From a virus, in the IMG/VR virus record IMGVR_UViG_3300025655_000026, positions 1-64,000 of that record: a DNA stretch of 64,000 nt; one strand, given 5' to 3'. This document shows, piece after piece, positions 36,868 to 45,395 of the stretch. Made by a program: the position numbers and the translations under genes. The notes beneath the pieces are model-generated. The model had not been told where the DNA came from. It saw only the letters and a list, made by a program, of their open reading frames with translations, and made no database searches. Every line of letters starts with the position of its first letter. Within the stretch, counting starts at the first letter, position 1.

Positions 36868-38955
36868 ATGGTAACAAACCCAAATTTTTTCGGACAAAGC
36901 ACAACTGGAACGCCTAATCAAATTGAAGATGGAGTAGATTTCCCTCATACTGGTTTAATCAAAACATTGGCTTTGGGAATGAAAGGCAATTATGTCATTA
37001 ATGGATTTGATATTACTCCTTCATCGGAAACTGCGGGAACAGTTTCAACTGGAACTATTATGAGAGATGGCCAAGTAATTAGCATTAGTGGTGGCTCTCC
37101 TCCATATGCAATTACATTAGATACTACATATACAAATGGCTATCATTTATTAGTTGTTGATTCTTCAAATACAGTTGTTGTAAGAAATCCTAATTCACCT
37201 ACAATTGGTGCTGATAAAGTTCCAGCATATAATGATGGAGATGTAATTATTGCAGTTTTAACTCATACTGGCGTTAATCCATTTGATATTCAATATCTTA
37301 CTGTTAGTAAAACCAAAAACAGTTTAAGCATTGGAGAAGGAAGTGGAACATATAGCGAAGAAATGTCTATTACGAGCGATGGAACTGATGTTACTTTTAC
37401 AGGTTCTACAAATACAAATATGGACTTTACACCTTCGGGAAGTGGGAAAGTAAGAATTACGACTGGAGATTTAGAGGTTCAAAATGGAAACTTTGAAGTT
37501 CCTAATGGTTATGCTGAAATTACAGTTGTTGAAAGCATTACTGATGGAGGAGGCGCAGGATTAAGTGCTGGTGCGCCAGTTTATCCAACCAATTACTCTT
37601 CGGGAAAAATTACAGTTCAATTGGCTGATGCTACAATTTCAGCAAGTAAATATCCTGCTATTGGATTAGTCTATGATACCATTACTGCTGGTGGGAATGG
37701 TAAAGTGGTTGTTCAAGGATTAACAGGAGATATTTCTGCAACTTTGTTTGATGCAGGTTCTTATTCCGAAGGTGACATTATCTATCTTTCACCGAATATT
37801 GGAAAACTGACTAATACTCGCCCAACGGCTGATGCAGACGCAATTCAAAACATTGGAAGAATTGTTCATCTTTCTACATTTACTGCTGGTTCTTCGGGAA
37901 CGGCTAAGATTCTCGTTCAAGGTTCGGGTCGTTCAAACGATGTAACGAATGATGGTTTCATTACTACAAATGCTTCTTCTATTCCTTCCGCTAGACAAAT
38001 TACTGCTGGAACTGATATTAGTTTCACAGATGCAGGGGCAGGTTCAACTTTAACTATTGATAATACTTCTACATTAGATTCTGTTACTACAAGAGGGGCA
38101 ACTACTGGAAATGAAATTAGTGTTGGCACTACCACGATTACAGGGGCTTTTTTACCACAAAAAATAGGAACTTTAGATGCTGATGCAACAGTTATTGTTA
38201 ATTATGCAGATGCTAGTCAAAATGCTACTGCAAATAGATTTACTTTGCCATCAGCCGCAATTAACGATGGAAAAATACTTTTCATTAAAAATTTAAATGC
38301 GACTACAATCATGGAAATTTTTACTTCCGATGTTTTTGAAAATGGTGGAGTAAGCACAGATTCAAGATATGTTAGTCCAACTACATTAAATCTAAAACCA
38401 TATCAAAGTATTATACTACAAGCCCTTACTGATTCTACAATCATCCCTTTAAGCCCAACTCCTACAACTTTAGCATCGGGATGGTATATTCTTGATAGCG
38501 ATGAAACAGGAAGTGGAGGTATTGCTAATGTTGTTGATGATACTTCCCCACAATTAGGTGGAAACTTGGATTTAAATTCACAAGACATTACAGGAACAGG
38601 TGATATAAACATTACAGGAACAATTACTGCTTCTTCTACTATTACTACTACTTCTACTATTAGTGCCGCAACACTTACTGCTACTAAATTAGATACTGAT
38701 ACTAAATCAATATCATCAATACTAACTTCTGCTGATGCTGGTAAATATCTTTTTGTTGATGCAAGTGTAACAATTACTTTACCCTCCACTCATTCCGCAG
38801 GTGAACAATATACTATTTTAGCGAAAGGCGTTAATGTAACTTTAGATGGTAATGGAAACAATATGAACGGTTCAACATCAACAATTACAATTACTGCATA
38901 TAATGGTGTAACTTGTATTTCCGATGGAACAAACTGGATTGTATTAGGTGCGTGA
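36868..38955 (+). CDS. Tail fibre protein
   Basis: 695 residues, Thr/Ser/Gly/Asn-rich. A fibre-base N-terminus ('VINGFDITPSSETAG') is followed by beta domains, including 'YPTNYSSGKITVQLADATIS', and a C-terminal part with 'VVDDTSPQLGGNLDLNSQDI' and 'GDINITGTI', a repeat type widely seen in marine phage fibres. The end, with 'ILAKGVNVTLDGNGNNMNGS', is a short beta-helix tip. Probably trimeric and host-binding. The final LGA-stop junction (GGTGCGTGA) matches that of the tape measure gene. Confidence 0.75.
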   Translation: MVTNPNFFGQSTTGTPNQIEDGVDFPHTGLIKTLALGMKGNYVINGFDITPSSETAGTVSTGTIMRDGQVISISGGSPPYAITLDTTYTNGYHLLVVDSSNTVVVRNPNSPTIGADKVPAYNDGDVIIAVLTHTGVNPFDIQYLTVSKTKNSLSIGEGSGTYSEEMSITSDGTDVTFTGSTNTNMDFTPSGSGKVRITTGDLEVQNGNFEVPNGYAEITVVESITDGGGAGLSAGAPVYPTNYSSGKITVQLADATISASKYPAIGLVYDTITAGGNGKVVVQGLTGDISATLFDAGSYSEGDIIYLSPNIGKLTNTRPTADADAIQNIGRIVHLSTFTAGSSGTAKILVQGSGRSNDVTNDGFITTNASSIPSARQITAGTDISFTDAGAGSTLTIDNTSTLDSVTTRGATTGNEISVGTTTITGAFLPQKIGTLDADATVIVNYADASQNATANRFTLPSAAINDGKILFIKNLNATTIMEIFTSDVFENGGVSTDSRYVSPTTLNLKPYQSIILQALTDSTIIPLSPTPTTLASGWYILDSDETGSGGIANVVDDTSPQLGGNLDLNSQDITGTGDINITGTITASSTITTTSTISAATLTATKLDTDTKSISSILTSADAGKYLFVDASVTITLPSTHSAGEQYTILAKGVNVTLDGNGNNMNGSTSTITITAYNGVTCISDGTNWIVLGA

Positions 38956-38959
38956 TATT

Positions 38960-39853
38960 TTGTATTGTTCTATTGCTGGCTCAAATGCCGAAACAAAAGC
39001 GAATGCTTTTACTTTATCCGAATTAACATTACATTCGGAAACAACAGTATCAGTATCAAGCGTAGTTACAGAATTAGATGTAAGTCCAACAGATATTGTT
39101 TTGGCTTTAGAGCAATCAACAGATACTATGGCGGCATATACCTTTACAGGAACATTACCTTCTTTTACTTCTACTTCTGCTACATTATCAGTAAGTGGAA
39201 ATAACCCAAGAGGTTCTTGTTTTAATAGTGATGGAACAAAATTTTATGTTACTGGAACAGATGCTTATATTCGTGGATATGATATACCCCTTCCTACACC
39301 ACCTACACCTAATGTCAATGCTTATAATATTAGTTTGGCTAGTATATCAAGTTCTAAAAGCGGAATTGGATATGGCGGTCAAGGTTTGTTCTTAAAACCC
39401 GATGGAACAATTTTGTATGTTGTTGAATCTGCTAATGTTAGAACTTTAACTTTAACTACGCCTTATGATGTTAGTTCTTACTCTTCCTCTACAACAAGTA
39501 TTTCTTCAGTTGTAGATAGTGATGGTGACACAATATCGGGATTAACTGGAATTAGATTCAATAATGATGGAACTAAATTTTTTGTATGTTATCGGAAATC
39601 TCAAGGAACATATGTTACAACTGCGAATCGTGCTAAGATAGCAGAATTCTCTCTATCAACTCCCTATGATGTTAGTAGTTATACTTTCGTATCAAGTATG
39701 GATTTTGGACTAAACATCGGAATACAGGTCGCCCCCGACACTACTACGCTTCCTGCTGGTTTCGCATGGAATGCTAACGGAACTGCCCTTTTTGTAGCGG
39801 GTGTTCATCAAGATACAACACAAAGCGCAGTTAAAGTTCTAATGTATTCGTAA
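38960..39853 (+). CDS. Beta-propeller-like adhesin
   Basis: About 297 residues. Four or more repeats of a blade-like pattern are visible: 'CFNSDGTKFYVTG', 'FLKPDGTILYVVE', 'RFNNDGTKFFVCY', 'AWNANGTALFVAG', alternating with 'TPYDVSSYS' strands. This resembles NHL/WD40-like beta-propellers used for ligand binding. It directly follows the tail fibre, so a receptor-binding role is likely. I prefer TTG 38960 after GTGAT; GTG 38948 overlaps the fibre gene. Confidence 0.65.
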   Translation: MYCSIAGSNAETKANAFTLSELTLHSETTVSVSSVVTELDVSPTDIVLALEQSTDTMAAYTFTGTLPSFTSTSATLSVSGNNPRGSCFNSDGTKFYVTGTDAYIRGYDIPLPTPPTPNVNAYNISLASISSSKSGIGYGGQGLFLKPDGTILYVVESANVRTLTLTTPYDVSSYSSSTTSISSVVDSDGDTISGLTGIRFNNDGTKFFVCYRKSQGTYVTTANRAKIAEFSLSTPYDVSSYTFVSSMDFGLNIGIQVAPDTTTLPAGFAWNANGTALFVAGVHQDTTQSAVKVLMYS

Positions 39854-39875
39854 AGTTTATTTTATACACTTACTT

Positions 39876-40721
39876 GTGCCGATTGTGAGAGTTTCCATCT
39901 ATGAAGTAAGTCCGAGAGATGGCCTCCAATCTCTACCACATTTTATCCCTACTGAACTCAAAAAGGAATTTATTTCTTCTTTGTATGAGGCTGGATTCAA
40001 AGATGTAGAAGAAACGAGCATGGCTCATCCTAAATTAGTTCCGCAAATGGCTGATGCTCAAGAAGTATTCCAACGAGGCGCAGTCTTAGTGATGAACCGT
40101 AAAGGATATGAAAGAGCAATAGAAATGGGTGCTAAGAAAATAAACTTAGTATTTTCTCCATGTGAAACTTTCAATATGAAAAACATGGGTAAAACCCGTA
40201 GTGAAATAATCTTAATGTATAAAACATTTTTAAATGTGCCAAAGAAAGATGTTAGAGTTTATATCTCAATGGCTTTCGGTTCTCCTTATTCTGGTAAATT
40301 TGACAAAAAATTAATTAGAAATTGTATTAGAGATGCTAAGATGTTTGGAAATACAGTTGTATTTGCTGATACTGTTGGTTGTGGAACTCCTAAACAAGTT
40401 AAGATATTTGCACAAATAGCAAAAGAAGAAAATATGCGGTGCGCTTTACATTTACATCATAAAGGAGATGAAGATAAAGCAATTGAATTAGTAAAGGCTG
40501 GACTATTTGCTGGAATAAAACAATTTGATTCTAGTTTGGGTGGATTAGGAGGTTGCCCTTTTACTGAAAATAGCGGGGCTAATATTTCTACTGAAACGCT
40601 AGTTAAACATTTAAATTCTTGGGGATTCAGTTGTGGGATAAGTCCTAGCGATTTAGTTACACCAAAAAGATTAGTTTCTAAGATATTAGAGATACAAAGC
40701 CAACCGCTTTTAGTCTTATGA
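39876..40721 (+). CDS. HMG-CoA lyase-like enzyme (DRE-TIM metallolyase), auxiliary metabolic gene
   Basis: 281 residues, a full TIM-barrel lyase of the HMG-CoA lyase family. Visible active-site features are 'EVSPRDGLQ' (Arg14, Asp15), the metal ligands His192 and His194 in 'ALHLHHKGD', the catalytic loop 'GGLGGCPFTENSGAN' with Cys227, and Asn236. HMG-CoA lyase splits 3-hydroxy-3-methylglutaryl-CoA into acetyl-CoA and acetoacetate; related enzymes act on homocitrate or other acids, so the exact substrate is uncertain. The canonical metal-site Asp after the second His is not obvious. GTG start. It is the last gene of the + strand block, just before the terminator. Confidence 0.85.
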   Translation: MPIVRVSIYEVSPRDGLQSLPHFIPTELKKEFISSLYEAGFKDVEETSMAHPKLVPQMADAQEVFQRGAVLVMNRKGYERAIEMGAKKINLVFSPCETFNMKNMGKTRSEIILMYKTFLNVPKKDVRVYISMAFGSPYSGKFDKKLIRNCIRDAKMFGNTVVFADTVGCGTPKQVKIFAQIAKEENMRCALHLHHKGDEDKAIELVKAGLFAGIKQFDSSLGGLGGCPFTENSGANISTETLVKHLNSWGFSCGISPSDLVTPKRLVSKILEIQSQPLLVL

Positions 40722-40754
40722 AATTTTGACCTAAAAAAAATCCAAAAAAAATTA

Positions 40755-40787
40755 GGGGGGAGAATCCTAAGACTCTCCCCCCGTTTT
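40755..40787. terminator. Bidirectional hairpin terminator between convergent operons
   Basis: GGGGGGAGA (40755-40763) pairs perfectly with TCTCCCCCC (40774-40782) around a ten-base loop. On the + strand the stem is followed by GTTTTT; on the - strand it is followed by TAATTTTTTTT. It lies exactly where the + block (ending in the lyase gene) meets the - block. The stop codon of the last - strand gene falls in the loop. This is the strongest stem-loop I noticed in the window. Confidence 0.85.
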
Positions 40788-40937
40788 TCTAACGAAGTTA
40801 GTTTTACTAGACCAAATGCCACCGCATTCTCTACACTCCCAAAGTTTAACTTGGTCACTAGAACCAACATAAAATCCTTGTAGACGCTTTGCCAAACTTG
40901 GCTTTTTACAATAAGCGCAAATCTGTTTCAATGTCAT
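40767..40937 (-). CDS. Small zinc-ribbon protein
   Basis: 56 residues, with 'CAYCKK' and 'CRECGGIW', a two-knuckle zinc ribbon at residues 7-10 and 35-38. The ATG overlaps the stop of the upstream gene (ATGA) and a GAGGT lies upstream. The stop sits in the loop of the terminator hairpin. Zinc ribbons of this size bind nucleic acid or protein partners; no specific role can be given. Confidence 0.7.
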   Translation of the reverse strand: MTLKQICAYCKKPSLAKRLQGFYVGSSDQVKLWECRECGGIWSSKTNFVRKTGGES

Positions 40938-41086
40938 TTACGCCTAACCTCTTCTTTACCAATAAGGCGATTCATGTATTCTTCAACGGATTCCTCCGTG
41001 ATATTAGAACCACCGAATGCGGCAAAAAAGAGAAGCATAAGTGTAATAAGAAACAGAAGTAGCCAAAACCATTCCCAACCTGTCAT
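40934..41086 (-). CDS. Small single-span membrane protein
   Basis: 50 residues. A hydrophobic helix at residues 6-24 ('WFWLLLFLITLMLLFFAAF') is followed by a charged tail ('EESVEEYMNRLIGKEEVRRK'). GGTGATG at its start includes the stop of the exonuclease gene, so it is coupled to it. Its stop overlaps the next ATG. Short membrane proteins are often missed; function unknown. Confidence 0.65.
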   Translation of the reverse strand: MTGWEWFWLLLFLITLMLLFFAAFGGSNITEESVEEYMNRLIGKEEVRRK

Positions 41087-41679
41087 CACCAATCAACCTC
41101 CAAATCCACAAACTTTTCACCATTAATAGAAAACGCTTTTACAATTCCGTTTTCTTTTCCATAATTCCACAAATCATAAACTAATTGTGTATCTTTCATA
41201 CAATACTCAACTACTTCATCATATTGACCCATTTTCCATAACTTAGGTGCATCAGCACTATCCATTAATTTAAAATCATTCATTGTGCATTTTACCAAAT
41301 TCTTTAATTGAAATCTTTCTCCATGATTCTTTAAAAGAATCTTAGAAGTGTCAATATATTGTTCTTCTTTCAAGAATTTATTAATACAGAAAATATCCAT
41401 TGAATCTCTTAGAACAGGCAAATCAAAGGCCGCTAAATTATGACCTAATAATAAGCCACCTTTTTCAAAATGGTCATCTAAATCATATTTTAATTCACTA
41501 AGAGATTTAATGACATGCCCCGACTTTGCGAAATTACTTACAGGTTCATCAACATAAACAGTTCCAGTATTTCCATCCCAAGTCGCTACGGTTGAAACTT
41601 GAAACATATGGGTATTTGAAAAACCGCCTATGTCATGCGACATATTTTTTGTTTCAATGTCTAAGGCTAGAACAGACAT
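41086..41679 (-). CDS. DEDDy-type 3'-5' exonuclease, DnaQ/PolB-like
   Basis: 197 residues. Three exonuclease motifs are present: Exo I 'LALDIET', Exo II 'LGHNLAAFDLPVL' and Exo III 'YCMKDTQLVYDL' (Y-x3-D, so DEDDy class). These enzymes remove nucleotides from 3' ends using two metal ions. As the viral PolB has an atypical Exo II region (see its entry), this separate enzyme might supply proofreading or trimming; that is inference. ATG at 41679 is the only good start. Confidence 0.85.
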   Translation of the reverse strand: MSVLALDIETKNMSHDIGGFSNTHMFQVSTVATWDGNTGTVYVDEPVSNFAKSGHVIKSLSELKYDLDDHFEKGGLLLGHNLAAFDLPVLRDSMDIFCINKFLKEEQYIDTSKILLKNHGERFQLKNLVKCTMNDFKLMDSADAPKLWKMGQYDEVVEYCMKDTQLVYDLWNYGKENGIVKAFSINGEKFVDLEVDW

Positions 41680-41684
41680 GGTGG

Positions 41685-41909
41685 TTATTCACCCGACCAT
41701 AGTTTAGAAACTTTTTCCTGTTCTTTGTCTACCTTCGGCTTTTCTTCTGTGACAATTGCTCTCTTAAGGAACACTACAATGTTTGACCCTGCTACTGTTA
41801 CCATAGAAGAACATTCCCATCCATCCTCTCCATAAGTGTTTAGCGTTTCAATAATTACTTTTGGCCCTTTCGTTACATCAAATACTAAATATGTGTTTTC
41901 CCACTTCAT
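41685..41909 (-). CDS. Small DUF4177-like protein
   Basis: 74 residues: 'KWENTYLVFDV', 'LNTYGEDGWECSSMV' and 'NIVVFLKR' match the short two-layer pattern of DUF4177-type proteins (strand, helix with G-x-x-GWE, strand), whose function is unknown. A charged C-terminal tail follows. The ATG overlaps the stop of the helicase-like gene. Confidence 0.65.
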   Translation of the reverse strand: MKWENTYLVFDVTKGPKVIIETLNTYGEDGWECSSMVTVAGSNIVVFLKRAIVTEEKPKVDKEQEKVSKLWSGE

Positions 41910-43381
41910 TCTATATCCTCTCCAATCAATCGTATGTATCTATACTTTCCATGTGTCTTTTCATCAAACTTATGTTCAATTTCTTTAAAATGCCTGTAAA
42001 TCTGTGCTTTTGATTTTCCTGTTTTCTCAATCATTTCTTCTAGGAATTTGCTTTTATGAGTATATCCCTCTTCATCTTTTTCTGTTTCATCGTAAATTGT
42101 CATGAATTGAGGCTCAAGTGATTTTTCAGCGATGCTCGCCTTACGAACCTTTAGGCTCTGTTCAAGCCAAGAAACCAGACTGATATAACACTTCCTCATA
42201 ATAATGGCCGCTTCTCGCACATGCTGGCCAGTTACTAAGAAGCGGGAGTCTTTATCTTTAATGTTGAGACTGCGAGCAATACAAACTAATACGCTCATCT
42301 TTGTCAAATTGACCATCAATCGTGTAGTAAAGTTGGAAGCCAACTCAGCAACTTCTTTGCGACTCTTTGTTAGTTCGGCTCTCATATTCTTATATTCAAG
42401 AATCAAGTTAGCATTGAATCCGTCAGCAAAACGAATCGTCTTAGTAGCATCTCCACCCATTTCTTCATGATGTGTCTTTAACATAGTATAGATTTCTATG
42501 AGAGCATTGACATACTTATCAATGGGTTGATTAACTTCTTCAATCGTTCCAACCTTTGCTAATTGCTCAAGTCTCATTTGATGTTGAATGTGGTCGGGAA
42601 CATCAACAACATACATAACCATCCTTTGAAGCACACCCTTTTCAGCAATCACATTGTTAAGATTGGGTGGAGGATAAGTCATAGCCAATACTGAACGCTC
42701 GGAATAGCAGTTTAGGATTTGTCCTCCAAAACTTTGTAGGGCTTTTGAAATAACCCAAGATTCGCCAGCGAGAGTATTCATTAGTGTGTTTAGATAAACA
42801 ATTGAGTTCTCTTTGTGTTGGCTTTGCTTAAAGATACCCGAATATTCAAATTCATCCCAATGGGCTAAACCACTTCCTTCAAGGAGTCCAGCAACTCTTT
42901 CATATGACTTTTCTCCTTCTTCATCAATTTCTTGATTGTAAGTTCCTAAAAGAACAGAATCAGTATAATCAGTAACTCCAAAAATATCAAATCTTCTTGG
43001 CATAATAAGTCCATCAATAGGAGATACCAAATGAGGATGATTGTTTGTGGCATTTATTCTTTCAAAAGTTCTAGACGCAACTGGCCCTACAAAGTTCCAA
43101 AGCGTAGATTTTCCTGTTCCCGAAGTTTGAATCCAACAAAAGTGTATTCGGGAATCTTCACGGTTTCTTCCAGTTGGAATAGTCACAAAGTCTTTACAGA
43201 CTTGTCCTAAAATTGTAAAGAAAGACATTGCGGCAGGTATTTCATTATAGTGAGATACCTTAGCGGCATCTGCTTGAAACTCCGCTACAATTTTTGGTAG
43301 GTCTTCGGTTAAGGGTTTAGCAGTTTCTTCAACTACTTCCCAATCTTCTTCGTTTATTTCATATTCGCTATATTTACTCAT
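41906..43381 (-). CDS. AAA+ ATPase, putative MCM-like replicative helicase
   Basis: 491 residues. Walker A 'TSGTGKST' (about residues 85-92), Walker B 'LAHWDEFEYSG' (about 172-182), an arginine-containing sensor region 'RSVLAMTYPPPN' and 'GVLQRMVMYVVDVPD' fit AAA+ helicases. The C-terminal 'FLEEMIEKTGKSKAQIYRHF...KYRYIRLI' is a winged helix, as found at the end of MCM proteins. It lacks an obvious N-terminal zinc/OB domain, so it is shorter than cellular MCM. It sits between the XPF-like nuclease and the exonuclease in the replication operon. Helicase role is inferred. Confidence 0.7.
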   Translation of the reverse strand: MSKYSEYEINEEDWEVVEETAKPLTEDLPKIVAEFQADAAKVSHYNEIPAAMSFFTILGQVCKDFVTIPTGRNREDSRIHFCWIQTSGTGKSTLWNFVGPVASRTFERINATNNHPHLVSPIDGLIMPRRFDIFGVTDYTDSVLLGTYNQEIDEEGEKSYERVAGLLEGSGLAHWDEFEYSGIFKQSQHKENSIVYLNTLMNTLAGESWVISKALQSFGGQILNCYSERSVLAMTYPPPNLNNVIAEKGVLQRMVMYVVDVPDHIQHQMRLEQLAKVGTIEEVNQPIDKYVNALIEIYTMLKTHHEEMGGDATKTIRFADGFNANLILEYKNMRAELTKSRKEVAELASNFTTRLMVNLTKMSVLVCIARSLNIKDKDSRFLVTGQHVREAAIIMRKCYISLVSWLEQSLKVRKASIAEKSLEPQFMTIYDETEKDEEGYTHKSKFLEEMIEKTGKSKAQIYRHFKEIEHKFDEKTHGKYRYIRLIGEDIE

Positions 43382-44073
43382 ATTTTCACCTTTTCTTCGG
43401 ATTGAAGTGTAGATAGAATCCTTTTGGCTAGGGTTTCGCCAATTCCATCTACGGCCTGTATTTCAAATACAGAGCATTCACCTATTTCCATAATAGAACC
43501 AAAAGTGTCTATTAGGGCTTTTGCCTTTTTATAGGAAACGCCTTTGATTCCAGTTAATACATCTAATCTCAAATCATCTGTTGTTATTCTCTTAAATACT
43601 TCGGGTCTAATTACTTCTCTTTTCATTGGTTTTATTTTACAAATAGAAGTTATAATCTGTGCCGCTTCTTCTTCATTAGAAACCCAAAATGGTTTAGCAT
43701 CAGTATCTAAAGTAATTCTACCTATTGCACCTAGAAATTTATTCCTTAGCATTATTGCTCTTGAAGCAATTGGCATTTTACTATCAGCATTTTCAATAAC
43801 GGCCATGATTGCTTCATCAATTGAACCATATATGATAACGATGCAATGATTGTAATGTCTATCCATATTATCTAATTGAGTCCAAATCCGTTTAGACATA
43901 ACAGACCCTAAAAAGTCAATAGAAGATTTTGCTTCAAAACAAACATCATCAAAAACATAGTCACCGATTTCTAACCATCTTTTATCGGTTTTAATATTGA
44001 GAGCCTTTGCCTGTTTTTCTACAAGAGAATATAACTTAGACTTCTCAGTTTCTCTACTATCAATAATTAACAT
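43378..44073 (-). CDS. XPF/ERCC4-type structure-specific nuclease
   Basis: 231 residues: an ERCC4 nuclease domain with 'LIIDSRETEKS', 'EIGDYVFDDVCFEAKSSIDFL' (the usual V-ERK-x3-D becomes FEAK-S-S-I-D, keeping Glu, Lys and Asp but with Arg changed to Ala), followed by two helix-hairpin-helix motifs ('LTGIKGVSYKKAKALI', 'IQAVDGIGETLAKRIL'). Archaeal Hef/XPF proteins cut branched DNA at forks and flaps. This short version has no helicase part. The start overlaps the previous stop. Strong family call. Confidence 0.9.
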   Translation of the reverse strand: MLIIDSRETEKSKLYSLVEKQAKALNIKTDKRWLEIGDYVFDDVCFEAKSSIDFLGSVMSKRIWTQLDNMDRHYNHCIVIIYGSIDEAIMAVIENADSKMPIASRAIMLRNKFLGAIGRITLDTDAKPFWVSNEEEAAQIITSICKIKPMKREVIRPEVFKRITTDDLRLDVLTGIKGVSYKKAKALIDTFGSIMEIGECSVFEIQAVDGIGETLAKRILSTLQSEEKVKI

Positions 44074-44077
44074 ATTC

Positions 44078-45103
44078 TCACTCCTTTGGGTATCTCCAAC
44101 ACTTACCTACGCAATATCCATCGGAAATCAATTTACCGCAAGAAGGAGTATTGTAATTACCATAAACTGTAAACTTGGCATGTTTTCTAGTAGTAGATTC
44201 ATCCCAATCCAGCCACACATCTTCTTTCTCTCCAAAGACGACCTTTAGTTCTTCTACAACTAGATTCAACACCTTTTGCTTATCCTCCATTGTTTTCAAA
44301 TTTTGATTGAGGCTTAACAAATCCCGATACCATGCTACTAGATAGGCTCTTGAAATGTGTGCTGGATTTTCGCTCATTGTAGCATGATATAGGCAGGGAA
44401 GTATGGGTAAAGTTCCATCGTGGCTAGGAACATCAACTTCTCCTTCTATGTCTTCAATAGGCGGTGCTTCGGGAAATATCACTTTGATTGAACCCTCCTT
44501 GCGATAGGGGATAGTGCGGGGGTATTTAGCCAAAGTGTGTAAAGTGGCTAAACCATTCTGTAAATCCTCGTAAAAGAGAGGGATGCAATAGTAAGGATTT
44601 CCATTTTCATCCCTTGATGAAAGGTTCACGGTATTCGGCACTCTACGCAATCTGCTAATTTGTCCTACTCTATCATCTAAAGTAGAGTTAGTTCCTAACA
44701 ACGATTTGATTTGTTTAAAGAATACCTGTATGTTGCGAATTGATTGTGTTCTTTCACCTTCAATAAAAAGGTGAAAGCCTCTACCCGAAAAGAATAGAGA
44801 ATGTTCCCAATCATTTTCTTTTACATAATCCATAACAATACATACATCATTGAATGCCTCTTTTAGAGATTCATCCTCATGTGCATCAAAATCAAGAAAG
44901 ACTCTATTGATGATAACTGAATGTTCCATCTTTGCATTGTCGCTAAACTCATCAAAATCATAAACCGTTGTGTAGACATTGGTTTTATTATTTTGAGTTT
45001 GAACAAACTCAAGATATTCATTCTTCGTTTGAACTATCTTTCTCTTCATCTGTGGTGCGTTCTTGATGTGACTCCCCGCCCACACTTCTCTCGGAAACTT
45101 CAT
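44078..45103 (-). CDS. Primase, PriS catalytic domain fused to PriL-like Fe-S domain
   Basis: About 341 residues. The archaeo-eukaryotic primase core shows 'NRVFLDFDAHED' (metal-binding Asp pair), 'SLFFSGRGFHLFIE' (S-x-H-type motif) and 'SRLRRVPNTVNLSS' (basic nucleotide motif). The C-terminal 120 residues resemble the PriL iron-sulphur domain, with four spaced cysteines: one in 'LPCLYH' and three in 'PSCGKLISDGYCVGKCWRY'. Fused PriS-PriL primases are known from the archaeal plasmid pTN2. It makes primers for replication. ATG 45103 follows GGAGGT; the TTG at 45118 overlaps that site. Confidence 0.85.
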   Translation of the reverse strand: MKFPREVWAGSHIKNAPQMKRKIVQTKNEYLEFVQTQNNKTNVYTTVYDFDEFSDNAKMEHSVIINRVFLDFDAHEDESLKEAFNDVCIVMDYVKENDWEHSLFFSGRGFHLFIEGERTQSIRNIQVFFKQIKSLLGTNSTLDDRVGQISRLRRVPNTVNLSSRDENGNPYYCIPLFYEDLQNGLATLHTLAKYPRTIPYRKEGSIKVIFPEAPPIEDIEGEVDVPSHDGTLPILPCLYHATMSENPAHISRAYLVAWYRDLLSLNQNLKTMEDKQKVLNLVVEELKVVFGEKEDVWLDWDESTTRKHAKFTVYGNYNTPSCGKLISDGYCVGKCWRYPKE

Positions 45104-45392
45104 TTTTATTACCTCCAAAATTTACAGTTGCGCTTTCAAGCATATTTCTAATTGTTCCTGCTACTTCTCCTTGAATATGTGCCATTACAATTTCACGGAA
45201 AGCATCTTCTAAAGTTAATCCTACATAGCCATCATTGATTTTAGTTTCTCTAGCCAATTGAAATCTTTCAATTACATTCATTTCAGAATAAACTTCTTGA
45301 GATAAAGAACTAATAGTATTTTTAAGATTGGAAATCTCAGTAAAAGACCAATTTTTATTCAATACCTTAGTTTTTATTAATTCCTCTATCAT
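45018..45392 (-). CDS. Small hypothetical protein overlapping primase start
   Basis: 124 residues, helical N-terminal two thirds ('IERFQLARETKINDGYVGLTL') and a very polar Ser/Glu/Asp tail. Its 3' end overlaps the primase gene by about 86 bases in another frame, an unusually long overlap that would constrain both. The tail is coded within that overlap, which may explain its low complexity. No family seen. Confidence 0.6.
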   Translation of the reverse strand: MIEELIKTKVLNKNWSFTEISNLKNTISSLSQEVYSEMNVIERFQLARETKINDGYVGLTLEDAFREIVMAHIQGEVAGTIRNMLESATVNFGGNKNEVSERSVGGESHQERTTDEEKDSSNEE

Positions 45393-45395
45393 AAT

